Assembly: GCA_039621445.1 (NCBI GenBank)
Contig: CP154956.1
Span: 54,235,143 to 54,299,142, forward strand
Direction of reading: 5' to 3'
DNA length: 64,000 nt
Origin: Euglena gracilis
Lineage: Eukaryota; Euglenida; Euglenophyceae; Euglenales
Of the stretch, positions 37,194-48,859 are shown piece after piece (the first letter of the stretch is position 1; each line of letters opens with the position of its first letter). Position numbers and translations under genes: made by a program. Under the pieces are notes generated by a model. It did no database searches and had not been told where the DNA came from. It saw only the letters and a list, made by a program, of their open reading frames with translations.

Positions 37194-37640
37194 GGTACTT
37201 GTCTGTTATCGCACGACGGACCCCCCCTTTTGGTTATCGCACGACGCCTTCATTTCCTCTGCCGGTGACTGTATAGGGTTGTTGGGAGGAAAGGGGTTAG
37301 GGTTAGGACCTGTCGTTATGAAATTTTCGCCCTTTTCAAGTTCGGCCAAATTTAGGCAAATTTCCTTGTTTCTCCATGTTCAGGATGGCAAATCCCTCTT
37401 CCGGGCCGAACAGTCGGCGGCCTTTATCTTTCTTTCTCCTGCCGCCTTTGGGCTTCCCTTGTGTGTACCAAGGTACGGCAGGGCCATATTCCAAACCCTG
37501 ACCCTCCCTTCAAATAACCACAAAAACCACCCAAAATGGCTGAAACAGACCCCAAGGGAAAGCATTCTGGCCGTTCAAAGGGCGTCGTGCGATAACCAAA
37601 AGGGGGGGTCCGTCGTGATAACAGATAACAGACAAGTACC
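37194..37640. mobile_element. MITE with ~56-bp TIRs (element Y)
   Basis: Same family as 36235-36675 with the interior in opposite orientation. CATTTT borders both ends. The right TIR has a small internal duplication (ACAGATAACAGA). Confidence 0.75.
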
Positions 37641-37727
37641 CATTTTTGCAACACGAAGGATCCACCAGGACCTCATCCTGCTTTTTCCATTCAAGTCGGT
37701 TGACAGGTAGGGTCCATATTTCTATAC

Positions 37728-37840
37728 ACAAATTGTGGCTGAGCCCAGATTTCAGCCTGAAAACGTGTTCAGCCAGGGGCCCCCGAAGGGGGCCCCTGAA
37801 CACGTTTTCAGGCTGAAATCTGGGCTCAGCCACAATTTGT
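37728..37840. repeat. Palindrome, ~52-bp arms
   Basis: ACAAATTGTGGCTGAGCCC and onward pairs exactly with the second half except for a 4-base bulge. The tip is GGGCCCCC-GAA-GGGGGCCC. Confidence 0.93.
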
Positions 37841-37954
37841 TTAAAAACGTTTTCAGAGCCCGCCAAATGCCTGCCCTGAAATTCGTGGTCATGATTCACG
37901 CAAGGGGTCAAAAACGCCAATTTGTGAAATTCGGACCCAAAAAAACGGCGCCCT

Positions 37955-38087
37955 CACTGAAAACGTGCCTGAACCCGGATGCCTTCACTGAAAACGTGTC
38001 ATTGACACAAATGCCCTCACTGAAAACGTGCCTGAACCCGGATGCCTTCACTGAAAACGTGTCATTGCCACAATGTGCCATTGCCAC
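37955..38087. repeat. 63-bp satellite (21-codon unit), locus 1
   Basis: Units contain CACTGAAAACGTG twice, each after ATGCC. Two units here, more at 55080-55225. Confidence 0.88.
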
Positions 38088-39971
38088 ATATTTGAAGGAA
38101 CAGGGTTGGGGTTAAGATTCTCCTGCAAACTGTTGAACCTAATTACCCATTTGCTGTTTTTGGTAATGTTTCATGTGCCAGGCGTGCCAGGCGTTGTGGT
38201 AACTAACAAAAACTTCACCCCACCCTCTGGTGGGGGAGGGTCCAGGGGATTTGAGAGTTTGACCTTGACCAGAGATTCACTCAAGTGACCCCCCCCCTCG
38301 GAGGGCACTCATCCCCAATCCCAAACACACCCACCCGCCTGTTTAAAAAACCTGCCCACCCACGTCCCCCCCACCAGGCACCTGTAATCAAGCCCAAAAT
38401 TTTGTCCATTTTCGGCCGTTTTAGGTCATTTTAGGCCATTTCAAGGAATTGGTATTCACCCTCAACGGAGTCCAAGCTGGGTAGGATTCACCAACCCCCC
38501 CCCCCAGTTTCAACTCTGCCATTTTGCCAAGGTGAGATTTTCGGTCAAAAAAATGGGTTTTCAAAAATATCTCGAGAAAATGCACATTATTTCCAGAAGT
38601 GTTTTGACCGACAGACCAAAATGTACCCCCGGAGGCCCCCCCCCATTCGCCATTTTGGCTGCCGACACGCCTGACCCGTGTTCCGGCGCGCTTTTTGTGG
38701 CCCAAAACGATCATTTGGGAAAATTTTGGGCCCTTTTTATTGGTCAGAAACCCAATTTTTTTTTCAAAATATCTCGACAATGAAACAAAATCAAAGGAAA
38801 TATCCGGAAACCAAAAACGAAGCCCTTGGAATGCCCTATCCAACCATGCTTTACTTTCCCCCCAACTCTTTGTGTGGCCCAAATTATGGCCATTTTTTTG
38901 GCCAATATTGGGGCATTTCTGGGGCCATACCCATACTGGGCTGTTTTCGGGGTCAAAAAATCGATGTTTCCAAAATATCTCGGAAATGAAGCAAAATCAA
39001 AGCAAATGTCTGGAGACCCTATCTAATGATATTTTTGATTTCCCTGTAACCCCCCCCCCCCAAGCCCGAGATATGGCCGATTTACAGCCCAAAACAGCGT
39101 GGCAGGCTTCCGACATTGCCGTTTTTGCTGGGCCGCCGGCAGGGCCGGGCTGGGCCAGAATGGGCGGCTGAACCGGGCCGGGTCGCCCTGGCTGCCACAA
39201 GCCTCAAACATCTGCTGCAAGCATGGCACCATCAGACACGTAAACAGCTCAGCACTACACAAAACCTGGTGGAATCATAATTTTGGGTTGTAATTTTTTA
39301 TCCAATAATGAATTTCTATTGAAAAATTTTTGTCAGAAAAAATGTTGGACGAAATGTCAAAAGGACTGGCAAAGCAATCGATGCTACCTCCCCCGCCGTT
39401 GTAGTATAACTGGGTACCTGCAACCTGCAACCTGCAACCGGGGGGTGGTCGTTACAATGGGGGTGGTCGTTGTTCACAGTATTGACCGATACCAATGGGG
39501 ACCCGAACTGTCGTCATGGGTGCAGCACACAACAAAGCAAGCAGCGTGAAAACATGGGACGGAAATTGCCCAGACACCAGGTGTACAAAACATGAGCGCC
39601 ACTGGAGGGCCATTTGACCTGAAATTGGAATATTTTTGTGCAATAGTTCCCTTTGGCAAATTTGGGAATAAGAACATCATGCATGCACTGTGGCTGAAAT
39701 CTGAGCCATGTGCTGATTGCCCTTGACAAGAGCTTTCAATTGATGGGCAGCATGGCAGGTGAACAGTGGAATTTGGAAATTGCGAGTTGGGCCGAAACAA
39801 GCGATTGGCAATTTTCAGAGCCCCATGCAGCGTGACTGAGTTCTGTGGGTATCATTTTGAAAAATCTTGGGGAGAACTTTCAATTGATGTGCTATATGGC
39901 ACCTGAACTGTGGGATTTGGCAAACCAACATGTCAAATTTTGGAACATGCGATCGCTGAAAATAAGCACTG

Positions 39972-40697
39972 TGTGCATTGTGGTTGAATTCTGTGGCCAT
40001 CTGTCGAAGGCCCTTAAGAAGAGCTTTCGATCGAGGGGCAACACGGAACCAGAGATGTGAAAACTTCCATCGGCCGATCGACATAGCCATTCGCCCAAAG
40101 GAGCTCAAAAAATGCTCAAAAATGTTTAAAAAATGGGTATTTGGGGCGAAATTTGCAGTGATTCCTTAAACACGTGAAGCCAGAGCCTCTAACCCACGGT
40201 TTCAACAGCTGTGTCCAGAACAGCAGTTCAGTCGTGAAGCCGTGGTTCACGCCCGAACCGGCGTTCTGAACACAATTTTCGTATCATAAGCTGTTTGCCC
40301 TAAATTCAGCTAAAAATTGGGCCCAATTCAGGCTGGAATTCAGGCCTGATTTCGGCCTAACTCCGTAACTTCGGCCTTAACCCTAACCCTAATACCCTGC
40401 GGGAACGATAACTGTAACCCTAACCTGCCCCTGAAAATAATGGAAACTATCTAAAAAGAAAAAGTGCCATCGAAAACATCGACGGCAGGGTACAAGGAGA
40501 CAGACCCACCCCCCAGATTAACTATTGCCCACCCCCCGGAGGAGGGGGGGGACAGTATTTTAGGCTGCCGAAGATTTTTAAGTTTAAATGAAGTCATTCC
40601 GGTCATCGTTGCAGTGTCTTTGGTGTATGTGGGTGGCAAACGGTGGATTTGGTGGACGATGGTGGAGGAGCACAGCCCCACAATGCCCTTTTTTTAA
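39972..40697. other. No gene recognised; degenerate telomere-like repeats
   Basis: After the end of segment B. CCCTAACCCTAA-like remnants at 40378-40390 and 40415-40425. Otherwise unrecognised. Confidence 0.5.
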
Positions 40698-40700
40698 CCC

Positions 40701-40732
<32 letters not shown>

Positions 40733-41350
40733 ATATATACAGATATAGATATAGATATAGATATATATCTATATCTATATATAGATATGGCAGCCATCTT
40801 CTAAATGGCCCCCCTCGAGGGGGGGGCCATTTAGATGATCCAGGGGGGGGGCATTTAGCGTGACCCGCGCCCAACTTTACTAAAATTCACCCTGCAATGG
40901 CCACCTAACCCTAAACCCTAACCCTAACCCTAACCCTAACCCTAACCCTAACCCCACCCCTAATCCGAACACTAACCATAACCCTAACCCTAACCCTAAT
41001 CCTAACCCTAACCCTAACCCTAACCCTAACCCTAACCCTAACCATGGGATTAGGGTTAGGGTTAGGGTTAGGGTTAGGGTTAGGGTTAGGATTAGGGTTA
41101 GGGATAGGGTTAGGGTTAGGATTAGGGTTAGGGTTAGGTAGCCATTGCGGGGTGTATTTTAGTAAAGTATTTTAGTAAAGTTGGGTGCGGGTCACTCTAA
41201 ATGGCCCCCCCCCCTGGATCATCTAAATGGCCCCCCCTCGAGGGGGGCCATTTAGAAGATGGCTGCCATAGATATAGATATATATATATATATCTATGTA
41301 TATATATATATATAGATAGATATATATCTATATCTATATATAGAGATATG
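40698..41350. repeat. Large palindrome centred on telomeric repeats
   Basis: The outer arms are AT microsatellites. Inside come GGCAGCCATCTTCTAAATGG, a C-run/CTCGAG/G-run hairpin, TTTACTAAAAT-type sequence and CAATGGCCACCTAA; the right half repeats these inverted, with a small local duplication (AGTATTTTAGTAA). The centre is at ACCATGGGATT (41041-41051). Confidence 0.92.
40903..41137. repeat. Interstitial telomeric array (CCCTAA)n-(TTAGGG)n
   Basis: About 20 CCCTAA units (some degenerate) then about 15 TTAGGG units on the same strand, meeting at CCATGG. The G-strands point away from the centre. Confidence 0.95.
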
Positions 41351-41351
41351 C

Positions 41352-41462
<111 letters not shown>

Positions 41463-42063
41463 ATTACGTACCCAAATACATGGTTCTTGTCTATCCCAGC
41501 TGCCCCTCCCAGCCCACAAACCCTCCCCTCTGACGAACGATCAAACACATTCCATGCCCACTTGTGTGAAGATAATTAAAATTGCTTATGATCCCCATTT
41601 GAATCCAATGCATTTTTCGAATCACACTGCAAGCACTTATGGCGAAAAGCCTAATATGGCCCATAACGAAATGTTGCGCAACAGAATTTTTTCCATTTTG
41701 GGCCATTTTTGTTGGGACCCCACCCCCACTATAAGGGATTTTAGCTATTAAGCCATTTTAAGCCATTTAGTTCTAGGTGCTTGCCCCCCCCTTCCCCCGT
41801 GGGGTCGACCCACCCACCCACCCAGCCAGCCACCCAAAAAAGGCTGAAACCCCTTGGAAAAATTTCCAGCCTGGCCTTCGGCCAGCCCAAAGACTGAACC
41901 ATGGCGTTCCTCCCAGGGGGGGGGGGGGTCCAGCAACCCCAACCCCCACCCACTCTCGAAACCATTGGGGGTGGGATGACACAGGTGTCAAATGAATCTA
42001 TAACACTGCAAATTGGAATTGACTTGAGTGGGATGGTGCGGGGGAGGGGGGTGTCCATAATAC

Positions 42064-42179
42064 CTGCTCAGAGGTTTTTTCATTGTCGTTTGTAATAACC
42101 TCTTCTTGGAGCTTCCCATTGCTGGGCTCTTCAGCACTGACCGTCTTCTTTTCCACTTGCACTGCGTCCTCCTTGGGAA
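42064..42179 (-). CDS. Cold-shock-domain gene, tail exon
   Basis: Acceptor GTTTGTTGCCAATGCAG, 116 bases, donor CAG/GTATTA. It opens with two bases of a split codon (G/TT, Val) completed by the last base of 46740-46806, then 38 codons beginning PKEDAVQVEKKTVSAEEPSN and ending EKTSEQ. Acidic, low-complexity tail. The end phase 0 suits the 57-bp exon next on this strand. Confidence 0.6.
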
Positions 42180-42654
42180 CTGCATTGGCAACAAACCCAG
42201 ATAAAACTGTCAACTGAAGTTCAAAAATACGCAAAGCAGAAGAAGTTTAAAGAAAAACTCTATCAGTTGGACAGATATTTTTCAAAAAAAAATTACTTGC
42301 CATCCATAATTCAAGTTTTCTGAGATTCATTCGATTACAGCCATTTTCCAAAAGGACTTCCGAATTTTGTTTTGATTCTTTCTAATCTGTAGCTCAATCA
42401 AAACACCAATAAGATCACTGAAGCACAAACACAACACAACGCAAAACATGGGAGGCAAAATATTATCCTTCTTGAAATTTTCACCAGAAAATTTGTTTGC
42501 TTTCAGCTGCTGTCTCAAAAATCACAGAGGGCCCTTGCAAATCTGCAAACCTGGGGCATTGCTGAAGGAATATGACATTCCACTTACCCGCCCCCCCCCC
42601 TTGTCGTACGACCTGGTTCCTGCAACCTGTGACCGGGGCAGGGAATTTCTTAAG

Positions 42655-43130
42655 GACCCCCGGGGGGGGGGGGGGTCCAGCCTCCGGCTGGCAAAAAGGC
42701 TGCTGGCTGGATTTGAGCTGCTGGCTGGACCCCCCCCCCGGGGGGGGGTGGGGGGGGGGGGGGGGGGGGGGGGGGGAGGGGGGGGTCCGGGGCTGGAGCG
42801 GGCTGGGCGACATTTTGATGGGTGGAGCTAGATCAAGGCTGGGGGGCTGTAATGGAGGGGCTGTGATGAGGGGGAAAAATGCAGGGATAAGTGAGCTGGA
42901 CAGCCCAGTTGGCTGGCCGGCCTGCGGCCGGCTGGGCCGGCCTTCGGCCGGCTGGCCCGGCCTCCGGCCGGCTGGCCCGGCCTCCGGCCGGGCTGGACCC
43001 GACTTTATTTCACTCGACCCCGGGGGGGGGGGGCTCCCAGCCCGAATTTGGGCTGCTGGCTGGATTTGAGCTGCTGGCTGGCTGGACCCCCCCCCCCGGG
43101 GGGTAGGGTACCCTCCGGCTTAAGAAATTC
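42655..43130. repeat. GC-rich block with 20-bp GGCCGGCTGGCCCGGCCTCC repeats
   Basis: Long G and C runs and, at 42900-43000, tandem 20-bp units. Related to 23400-23840. Confidence 0.8.
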
Positions 43131-43283
43131 CCTGGACCGGGGGGGGGGGTCGTAACACCCCCATAACCTGCAACCTGTGACCGGGGGGTGGTCATAAATG
43201 AGGGGGCGGTCGTAGGTAAGGTGGTGTTAAATTTTTCGCAACCTGCAACCTGTGACCAGGGGGGGGGAACACCCCCATGACCT

Positions 43284-45984
43284 GTAAGAACACACGGAGC
43301 CTCATTAGATCGTAGATCACACACCACAGACTACGTCAGCCAGCCATCACGCAACTGATGTGTGTTTGTGGGCGCATTTGCGCAAATAAAAAACAATTGT
43401 GTTTATGGGCGCATTTGCGCAAATAAAACGTAAACGGATGATGATAAAATGATGTGTTGGTGGGCGCAAATGCGCCGATAAACAAATTTTTTTGGTGCGC
43501 GCATTTGCGCAAATGCGCACACCAACATGTTCATGTTTATTTGCGCAAACACGCACACCAACATGTATTTTGACTTTCTATTTTAAAAAACACCAATGAG
43601 GACCACGACCCTACGATGTTTTAAAACGCGATGGGAGTGTTGGTGCGCGCAATTGCGCAAATAAACACAATTACGTTTGTGTGCGCATTTGCGCAAATGC
43701 GCGCACAAACATTTTATACACCGCTTCAAAATTATTTGTTTGCAGGAGCCTTAGAGCACACAAACAAAGTTGTGTTTACTTGCGCAAATGCGCGCACCAA
43801 CACAGATCAGTTGTGCAATACCATCTCCTCGTCCGTGACAGCTGGCGAACGCAATTCCTCACGCCAACCATTGATTTGCACCACGATTACGTGGTGATGA
43901 AATTTGTGGTGAGAGGTGGTGTGGAGTGTTCACTGGAACACGACATGTGACTAGCCAAAATTTGCCTGCCTTACGTGTGGACATTTGCACTGCTGTTACC
44001 CGGCCCGAACGGCCTGTTGTTTTGGCGTCATCTGTTTAGCAGTTAAACGTCATGAATTGATGACGTGCAAACTACCTGTGACTGTTCGACACCTTTTCTG
44101 CAACAGTACTGCGTTACAAGATGACAAAATTTGGCACCTGAAATGCCCGGGTCGTGTCCGGCCGGAGTCCGTTTTATGGTATTCTTTGCCATTTTTTCCT
44201 TGAAATATGTATATATAAAAAAAACACCAGTTTTGTGCATAATTTGGGGGTAGTGGTCCCACCGCTTTGATGCCACCAATCCAGTGGTAAAGCTTCAAGA
44301 CTTCCTTGTACCCAAAGTAACGGGTGTTTGAGGGCTACCTCTCTCTGGCTGCCGGTTGCCATGCACTGGCATCACGTCGTCCCCCCAGTTTTCACGCCCC
44401 AGTTGCGGCCAGTTGCGGGGTATAACGTGGCCGCTAAAGCTGGGTGTTGTTGCACCGGGGAGGTCGATGCCGGCCTGCTGGGTGCTGAAGCATCAGCAGC
44501 TGATGGGGCTGCAGCAGCGGAGCCGAGGCCGCAGGCCAGCGGCAGGGCCCTTGGGACCCAAAAATTGGTGCCGGTGGACATGTACCGTTACTGGGCGGCT
44601 GTCAACCCACCTTCAAGAGATCCTATGTCTCCATCTTTTGTGGGACCTGTCAATGATAAAAAAACAGCACAATAACAACATATGCCGGAGGAGACGGTGT
44701 GTTCATTTGGATTGAACCCACTCAGAAGCCACTAAGGGTAGAAGCCACTAAGGGTAGCTGTAGGAGGGCCAAATGCAGTCGCTTTTTACTTCTCCATTGG
44801 TGGTTCATTTGCGCATTTGCGCGCATCACGTTGTTTTGTGGGCGCAAATGCGCAAATAAACACAATAAGTTGTACAGTTTCTTCATGCAGTTTATTTGCG
44901 CATTTGCACCCACAAACAACGTGATGCGCGCAAATGCGCAAATAAACCACATCTGCTGTCGGTGTTTGACGGTTGTGTTTCCGTCACACTGTTCTTCTTT
45001 GTGTTTATTTGCGCATTTGTGCAAATAAACAAAGAACATGTTTATATGCGCATTTGCGCAAATGCGCGCATAAACATAATTTGTGTTTGTGCGCGCATTT
45101 GCGCCCATAAACTTGCGCGGTGACAAACACGGTGGCAAACCCACCAACTGGACGGCCCGTAGGTCTGCGCACTCACAGCCCCTTTGTCACGCCGTTTATC
45201 AACAGCGTCAGTTCATGGGTGCCAAAGCCCAATCTTTGAAGGACATGTGTATGTTTGTTTGCGCAATTGCGCAAATAAACAAAAACATGTTGGTGCGCGC
45301 ATTTGCGCAAATAAACACAATTTTGCCCTTCCAGTGTTGGGCTTCTTCCACTGGGTTCTTTGCCACATAACTGGTTGTGCGGATCCCGGGTGTAAGCCAG
45401 GTGGGAGACATCTATCCCCTTCATTCCCTACGGACCCTTCTTCCCCCTGTGCATCCCTCGCCCAACATCCCGCACTTACCCTCTTCTCCCGACGCCCTTC
45501 CTGCCGGCTTGGTCACACCACACCCACACCCCCCGGCACTTCCTCCCCGCGCTTTAACAAACAGCCCCAATACACCACACCAAGGAGCCGCAAGCAAAGC
45601 AGTCCGCAAAAACCCAGGACGCACACCGCCGGCAGCTCGGACACACCCGGGGACACGGCCGAAAGAAGCAACAAGGGCAGTAAAGGTCCCATTCCTTTGC
45701 CGCTTTTTTTGCGTTTTTTTTCAGTGTGGGCCGGCAAGGTCCTGGTGGTTTCGACGTGCAAAGTCCATTTTCGGTCACCCCAAAAACACCATTTTTCGCC
45801 AAAGTCCCGGGGGTCATAACGCCAAAATCATAATTTTGCTTATCTTTTTGCACCCTCTTGTCCACGTGTTTTCAAACCCCCCTGACCTTCACAGCCGAAT
45901 CAAAACAGAATCAAAAAATTCATGAATTTGCGCAAGTGCGCAAATAAAAAGAAAAAAGCTTAAATGCGAATTAGGCCGCCTAAG
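43284..45984. mobile_element. Truncated copy of the 2.99-kb TIR transposon
   Basis: Matches 25850-28516 through the right TIR (GGCCGCCTAAG at 45974-45984) but lacks the left ~320 bases and left TIR. The match starts exactly at GTAAGAACAC. It keeps the GCGCATTTGCGC palindromes at equivalent places. 44808-44865 and 44890-44945 form a near-perfect inverted pair. Confidence 0.75.
44328..44675 (+). CDS. ORF conserved between the two transposon copies
   Basis: 115 codons, partner of 26910-27218. The shared part has only substitutions, many at third codon positions, and the same stop. Unknown protein with Ala-rich middle and YRYWAAVNPPS motif. Confidence 0.35.
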   Translation: MRATSLWLPVAMHWHHVVPPVFTPQLRPVAGYNVAAKAGCCCTGEVDAGLLGAEASAADGAAAAEPRPQASGRALGTQKLVPVDMYRYWAAVNPPSRDPMSPSFVGPVNDKKTAQ

Positions 45985-46739
45985 TTCCATGCAACAGCTC
46001 ATTTTAGAAATTCTCTGGGCTGCATTTTTTTCCGGCATTTTTACAGCGTGGCTTCTCCAGGCTGGACGGAAAAAAATTTACCACAAAAATTTTAAAGTTT
46101 TTGGGGAAAACAGGTCAAAAATGACATTTTGAGGAGTTTTCGGGTTTTTGCTTCTAAATTTTGGACCGAAAATTCCAACCCAGCTTGATTTGGGACATCA
46201 CCCGGGCTGCCATGTCAAAGCGTTCTGTCATTTTTTTTTTGCGAGAATTAATCCATCCGTTCTAAGAATAGACAGCGCCAGCTGCACCCTCACCCCCCTC
46301 AAAGTGTCCCACCCCAAAGTGGCCAAATTTTTTTGGCAAAGCTTGGTTTACAAAGGCGCAGAAGGCAAAATCCAACCCCCCTCTCAAGTGGCCTCAAGTT
46401 TCAAGTCCAAATAGCCACAAATGCGCCGAGAAAAAAATTTGAACCTCCCCCAAAATGTCCGCCCCCCCCCCCAGAGAGGCCGTTCTGGGTCCCACAGTGC
46501 CTGAAATGGTGAGGGAACTGAGCAATGCATTTGGCAAAATTACAAAAAAAAACTGGCACCAAAAATTTTGTTATTATTTATTGATTAATTGATTAATTAT
46601 TTCTTGTTCAGTTAAATTTATTAATGTTATTTATTGTTCATTATTTATTTAACATTGATTTATTATTATTCATTGATTTAGGCCCTGCATCATACAAATA
46701 CTACCAATCAGACAACAAGTGATGCTTTTTGGGGGAAAC
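45985..46739. other. Inferred intron sequence, no repeat family recognised
   Basis: A/T-rich toward 46560-46680 (TTATTTATTG units). No gene seen. Confidence 0.45.
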
Positions 46740-46806
46740 CTGCATTTGCAAGGGCCTCGGTTGCTGCGGATGGGGTCTCGACTGGGGCAGCTGTTTGTGC
46801 CTGAGC
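46740..46806 (-). CDS. Cold-shock-domain gene, tail exon
   Basis: Acceptor CAAATCTTTTCTCAG, 67 bases reading AQAQTAAPVETPSAATEAL then ANA plus one base, donor CAG/GTTTCC (weak at +3 to +6). It starts in phase 0, matching the end of the cold-shock exon, and ends in phase 1, matching 42064-42179. Confidence 0.5.
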
Positions 46807-47337
46807 CTGAGAAAAGATTTGAGGACACAAAAACAAAAACCACATTTTAAATGCACCCTTTCTTATGGCGCTTGCTTGGGTGTTTCAAGTCTGCTGCTCT
46901 GGTCTGCTGTTAAAACATTGGTTGGAGGCACAAACCTAAAACTGCATTCAGAAACGCAGGTTTTCATGACCCTGTCACATCTGCATCCTAAAAAGCAGCA
47001 AAAATGAATTCAACTGTAAATGCAGACCATAAAGTGCAATAAAACTCAGCTCTCTCAGGCTGGACACAAAATTTGGATTACAGCTACCATGCCCCCCCCC
47101 CATACAAGACCCCCCCTCAGGAGCCAAAATCCCGGGGGGGGGGGGCTTATATGGGCATAGGTGTAGAAGTGGGGGGGGGTCGGGGGGGGGGGCAGCCGCC
47201 CCCCACGAGATTTTGGAAAGAAATTTTTTTTGCAAAGTGTGTTATTTGCTCACCACGTTCTCTGCGTTTTTTCAATTTCTCACAAAAGGTCGCAATTTTT
47301 TCGTTGAACTTTTTGGCTGTTTTTGTTGTTGAATGTC

Positions 47338-47735
47338 GCTACCGTCTCGCCGCCCTTCGGGCGGCAAAACAAGCCCAAAACTCATGGGTCGGAGGGGGGG
47401 CGAAAATCTTTTTAAATCTGAGGTTGTTGTACATCCACTACCGTCTCGCCGCCCACAGGGCGGAAACAAACCACATGTGTTTTGACATGGCTTCTAAAAA
47501 ATCATTTTTTTTCACAAACACACCATTTCTGTTAACAAATTTGACTCTTTTTGGGAAAACCTTTTGGAAAAATGCATTACCGTCCAGCCGCCCTTTGGGC
47601 GGCAATACATTTCTTTTCTGTTCCATGCAAATGTCGGGTTTTTCTCACTGCCGTCTTTTTTCATATTCTGCACTCTTTGAAATTTCAAAACACAAAAGGC
47701 ATCACCGTTTCTTGCCGCCCGTTGGGCGGCAATTG
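47338..47735. repeat. Regularly spaced GCCGCCC-loop-GGGCGGC hairpins
   Basis: Four short hairpins, each preceded by ACCGTC/ACCGTTTC, at about 47345, 47448, 47586 and 47714, with loops TTC, ACA, TTT and GTT. Spacing 100-140 bp with unrelated sequence between. Confidence 0.8.
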
Positions 47736-47937
47736 CCACAATTTCACCTCACATTCACTGGAGGCAAGGCACGGGGGGGGGGGGGGGCGGGGGGGGGGGG
47801 GGGGGCGGCGAGCGGGCGGCCGCGAGGGGAGGGGGGCTCCGATTGGGCCATTTCTAATTTCTGTGGTCGTGGGTTCGAACCCCACTGTGAATGCACTTTT
47901 TGAACCTGGGGCACATCATTTCATATTAAAAAAAAAT

Positions 47938-48019
47938 GGTGAAATCGTGCACACACTGGGCTTGAACCCACGACCTCAGGGTCATTGACTCTGCGCTCCA
48001 TCCACTGAGCTATGCGAGA
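47938..48019 (-). tRNA. tRNA-like pseudogene or tRNA-derived SINE head
   Basis: The minus strand reads TAGCTCAGTGGATGGAGC (D arm, A-box) and about 20 bases later GGTCGTGGGTTCAAGCCC (T arm, B-box), followed by a run of nine T (47936-47928), a Pol III terminator. The acceptor stem does not pair, the T stem is imperfect and the anticodon loop lacks the usual U33, so it is unlikely to be functional. A second T-arm-like sequence in opposite orientation is at 47866-47892. Confidence 0.45.
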
Positions 48020-48859
48020 GAGCTTCGATAAAATAAACAGAAAACAGGGGGTTCCCTATAAACAAACTTCATGCCAATGTCAAAATGCCAATGGGTGGGG
48101 ATCCCATTGGGGAACACAGACTGACCTGCTAGGTCATGCCATTTGGCGGCGAGTTGTGAAAAAGAGAACTCTGAAAAAAACTGGGGAAAATGAACCACAA
48201 AAACACACACACACACAAAGGTCAGTCGATTTCCAAGACATTGAAATTTGTTTGCGTCGGTCGACACACAAGAATTGTGAAATTAGGACTTCCGTGGGAC
48301 AGGAAGCAAGAGTACTCCGCAGCGTGGCTGATTTGGTGGTGATCACTGGTCGCTGATGCAAAGAGCTTCTGATTGAGGGGTGAGGGCCCCGAGCGGATTT
48401 CCGGTGGTGGTCGCTGTGGAGGTCGGGCCGACCTTGACCACCTGTGGAGGTCGGCCCGACCTGGTCGGCCCGACCACCATTTTTTTTGCACCCCCCCCCC
48501 CCCTTCTGGAGATTTAAGCCCCCCCCCCCCCCTGAAAAAAACTTTTGTCCAAATCACCCCAACACCAGTCAAAACCCACCCAAATGGCTCCAGAACCCCC
48601 CAATCGGGGGTGAATATGCAAAAACTTGGGGGGGATATGCCCATTTTGGGCCACTTTTGGCAAAAGAACACCTCTCCCCATCGGATTTTCATTATAATGG
48701 CAAAATTTTGCACAAAAAGGACTTAGCACTCAAGTATGCTGATGGCGTTTTCCTGTGTCCAAAAAGAATTTATGAGGTTATTTGAAGGAGTAGGGTTAGG
48801 GTTACGAGTCTTATCCAAACAGCAGAACATTTCCCGCTCAACGTTGTTAGATTGGTCTC

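Larger units (their letters stand above)
36176..38087. other. 1.9-kb insertion specific to copy B
   Basis: Copy A joins TTTATGGGG directly to ATATTTGAAGG (8867/8868). In copy B 1912 bases lie between. They contain two inverted MITE-like elements, a long palindrome and a 63-bp satellite, so it is a composite. No flanking duplication found. Confidence 0.8.
29019..39971. repeat. Segmental duplication, copy B
   Basis: Direct-orientation partner of 1-10741. It keeps the order of the dispersed repeats, the GTT microsatellite, the 57-bp exon, the 8-bp-TSD element and the left arm of the foldback. It lacks the 2.0-kb insertion of copy A and carries two insertions of its own. The matched part ends at 39971, where copy A meets an assembly gap; copy B continues into sequence not seen elsewhere in the window. 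Confidence 0.93.

Noticed and set aside
40903-41137. Head-to-head telomere fusion
   Set aside because: The strand order is (CCCTAA)n then (TTAGGG)n, the reverse of what an end-to-end fusion would leave.
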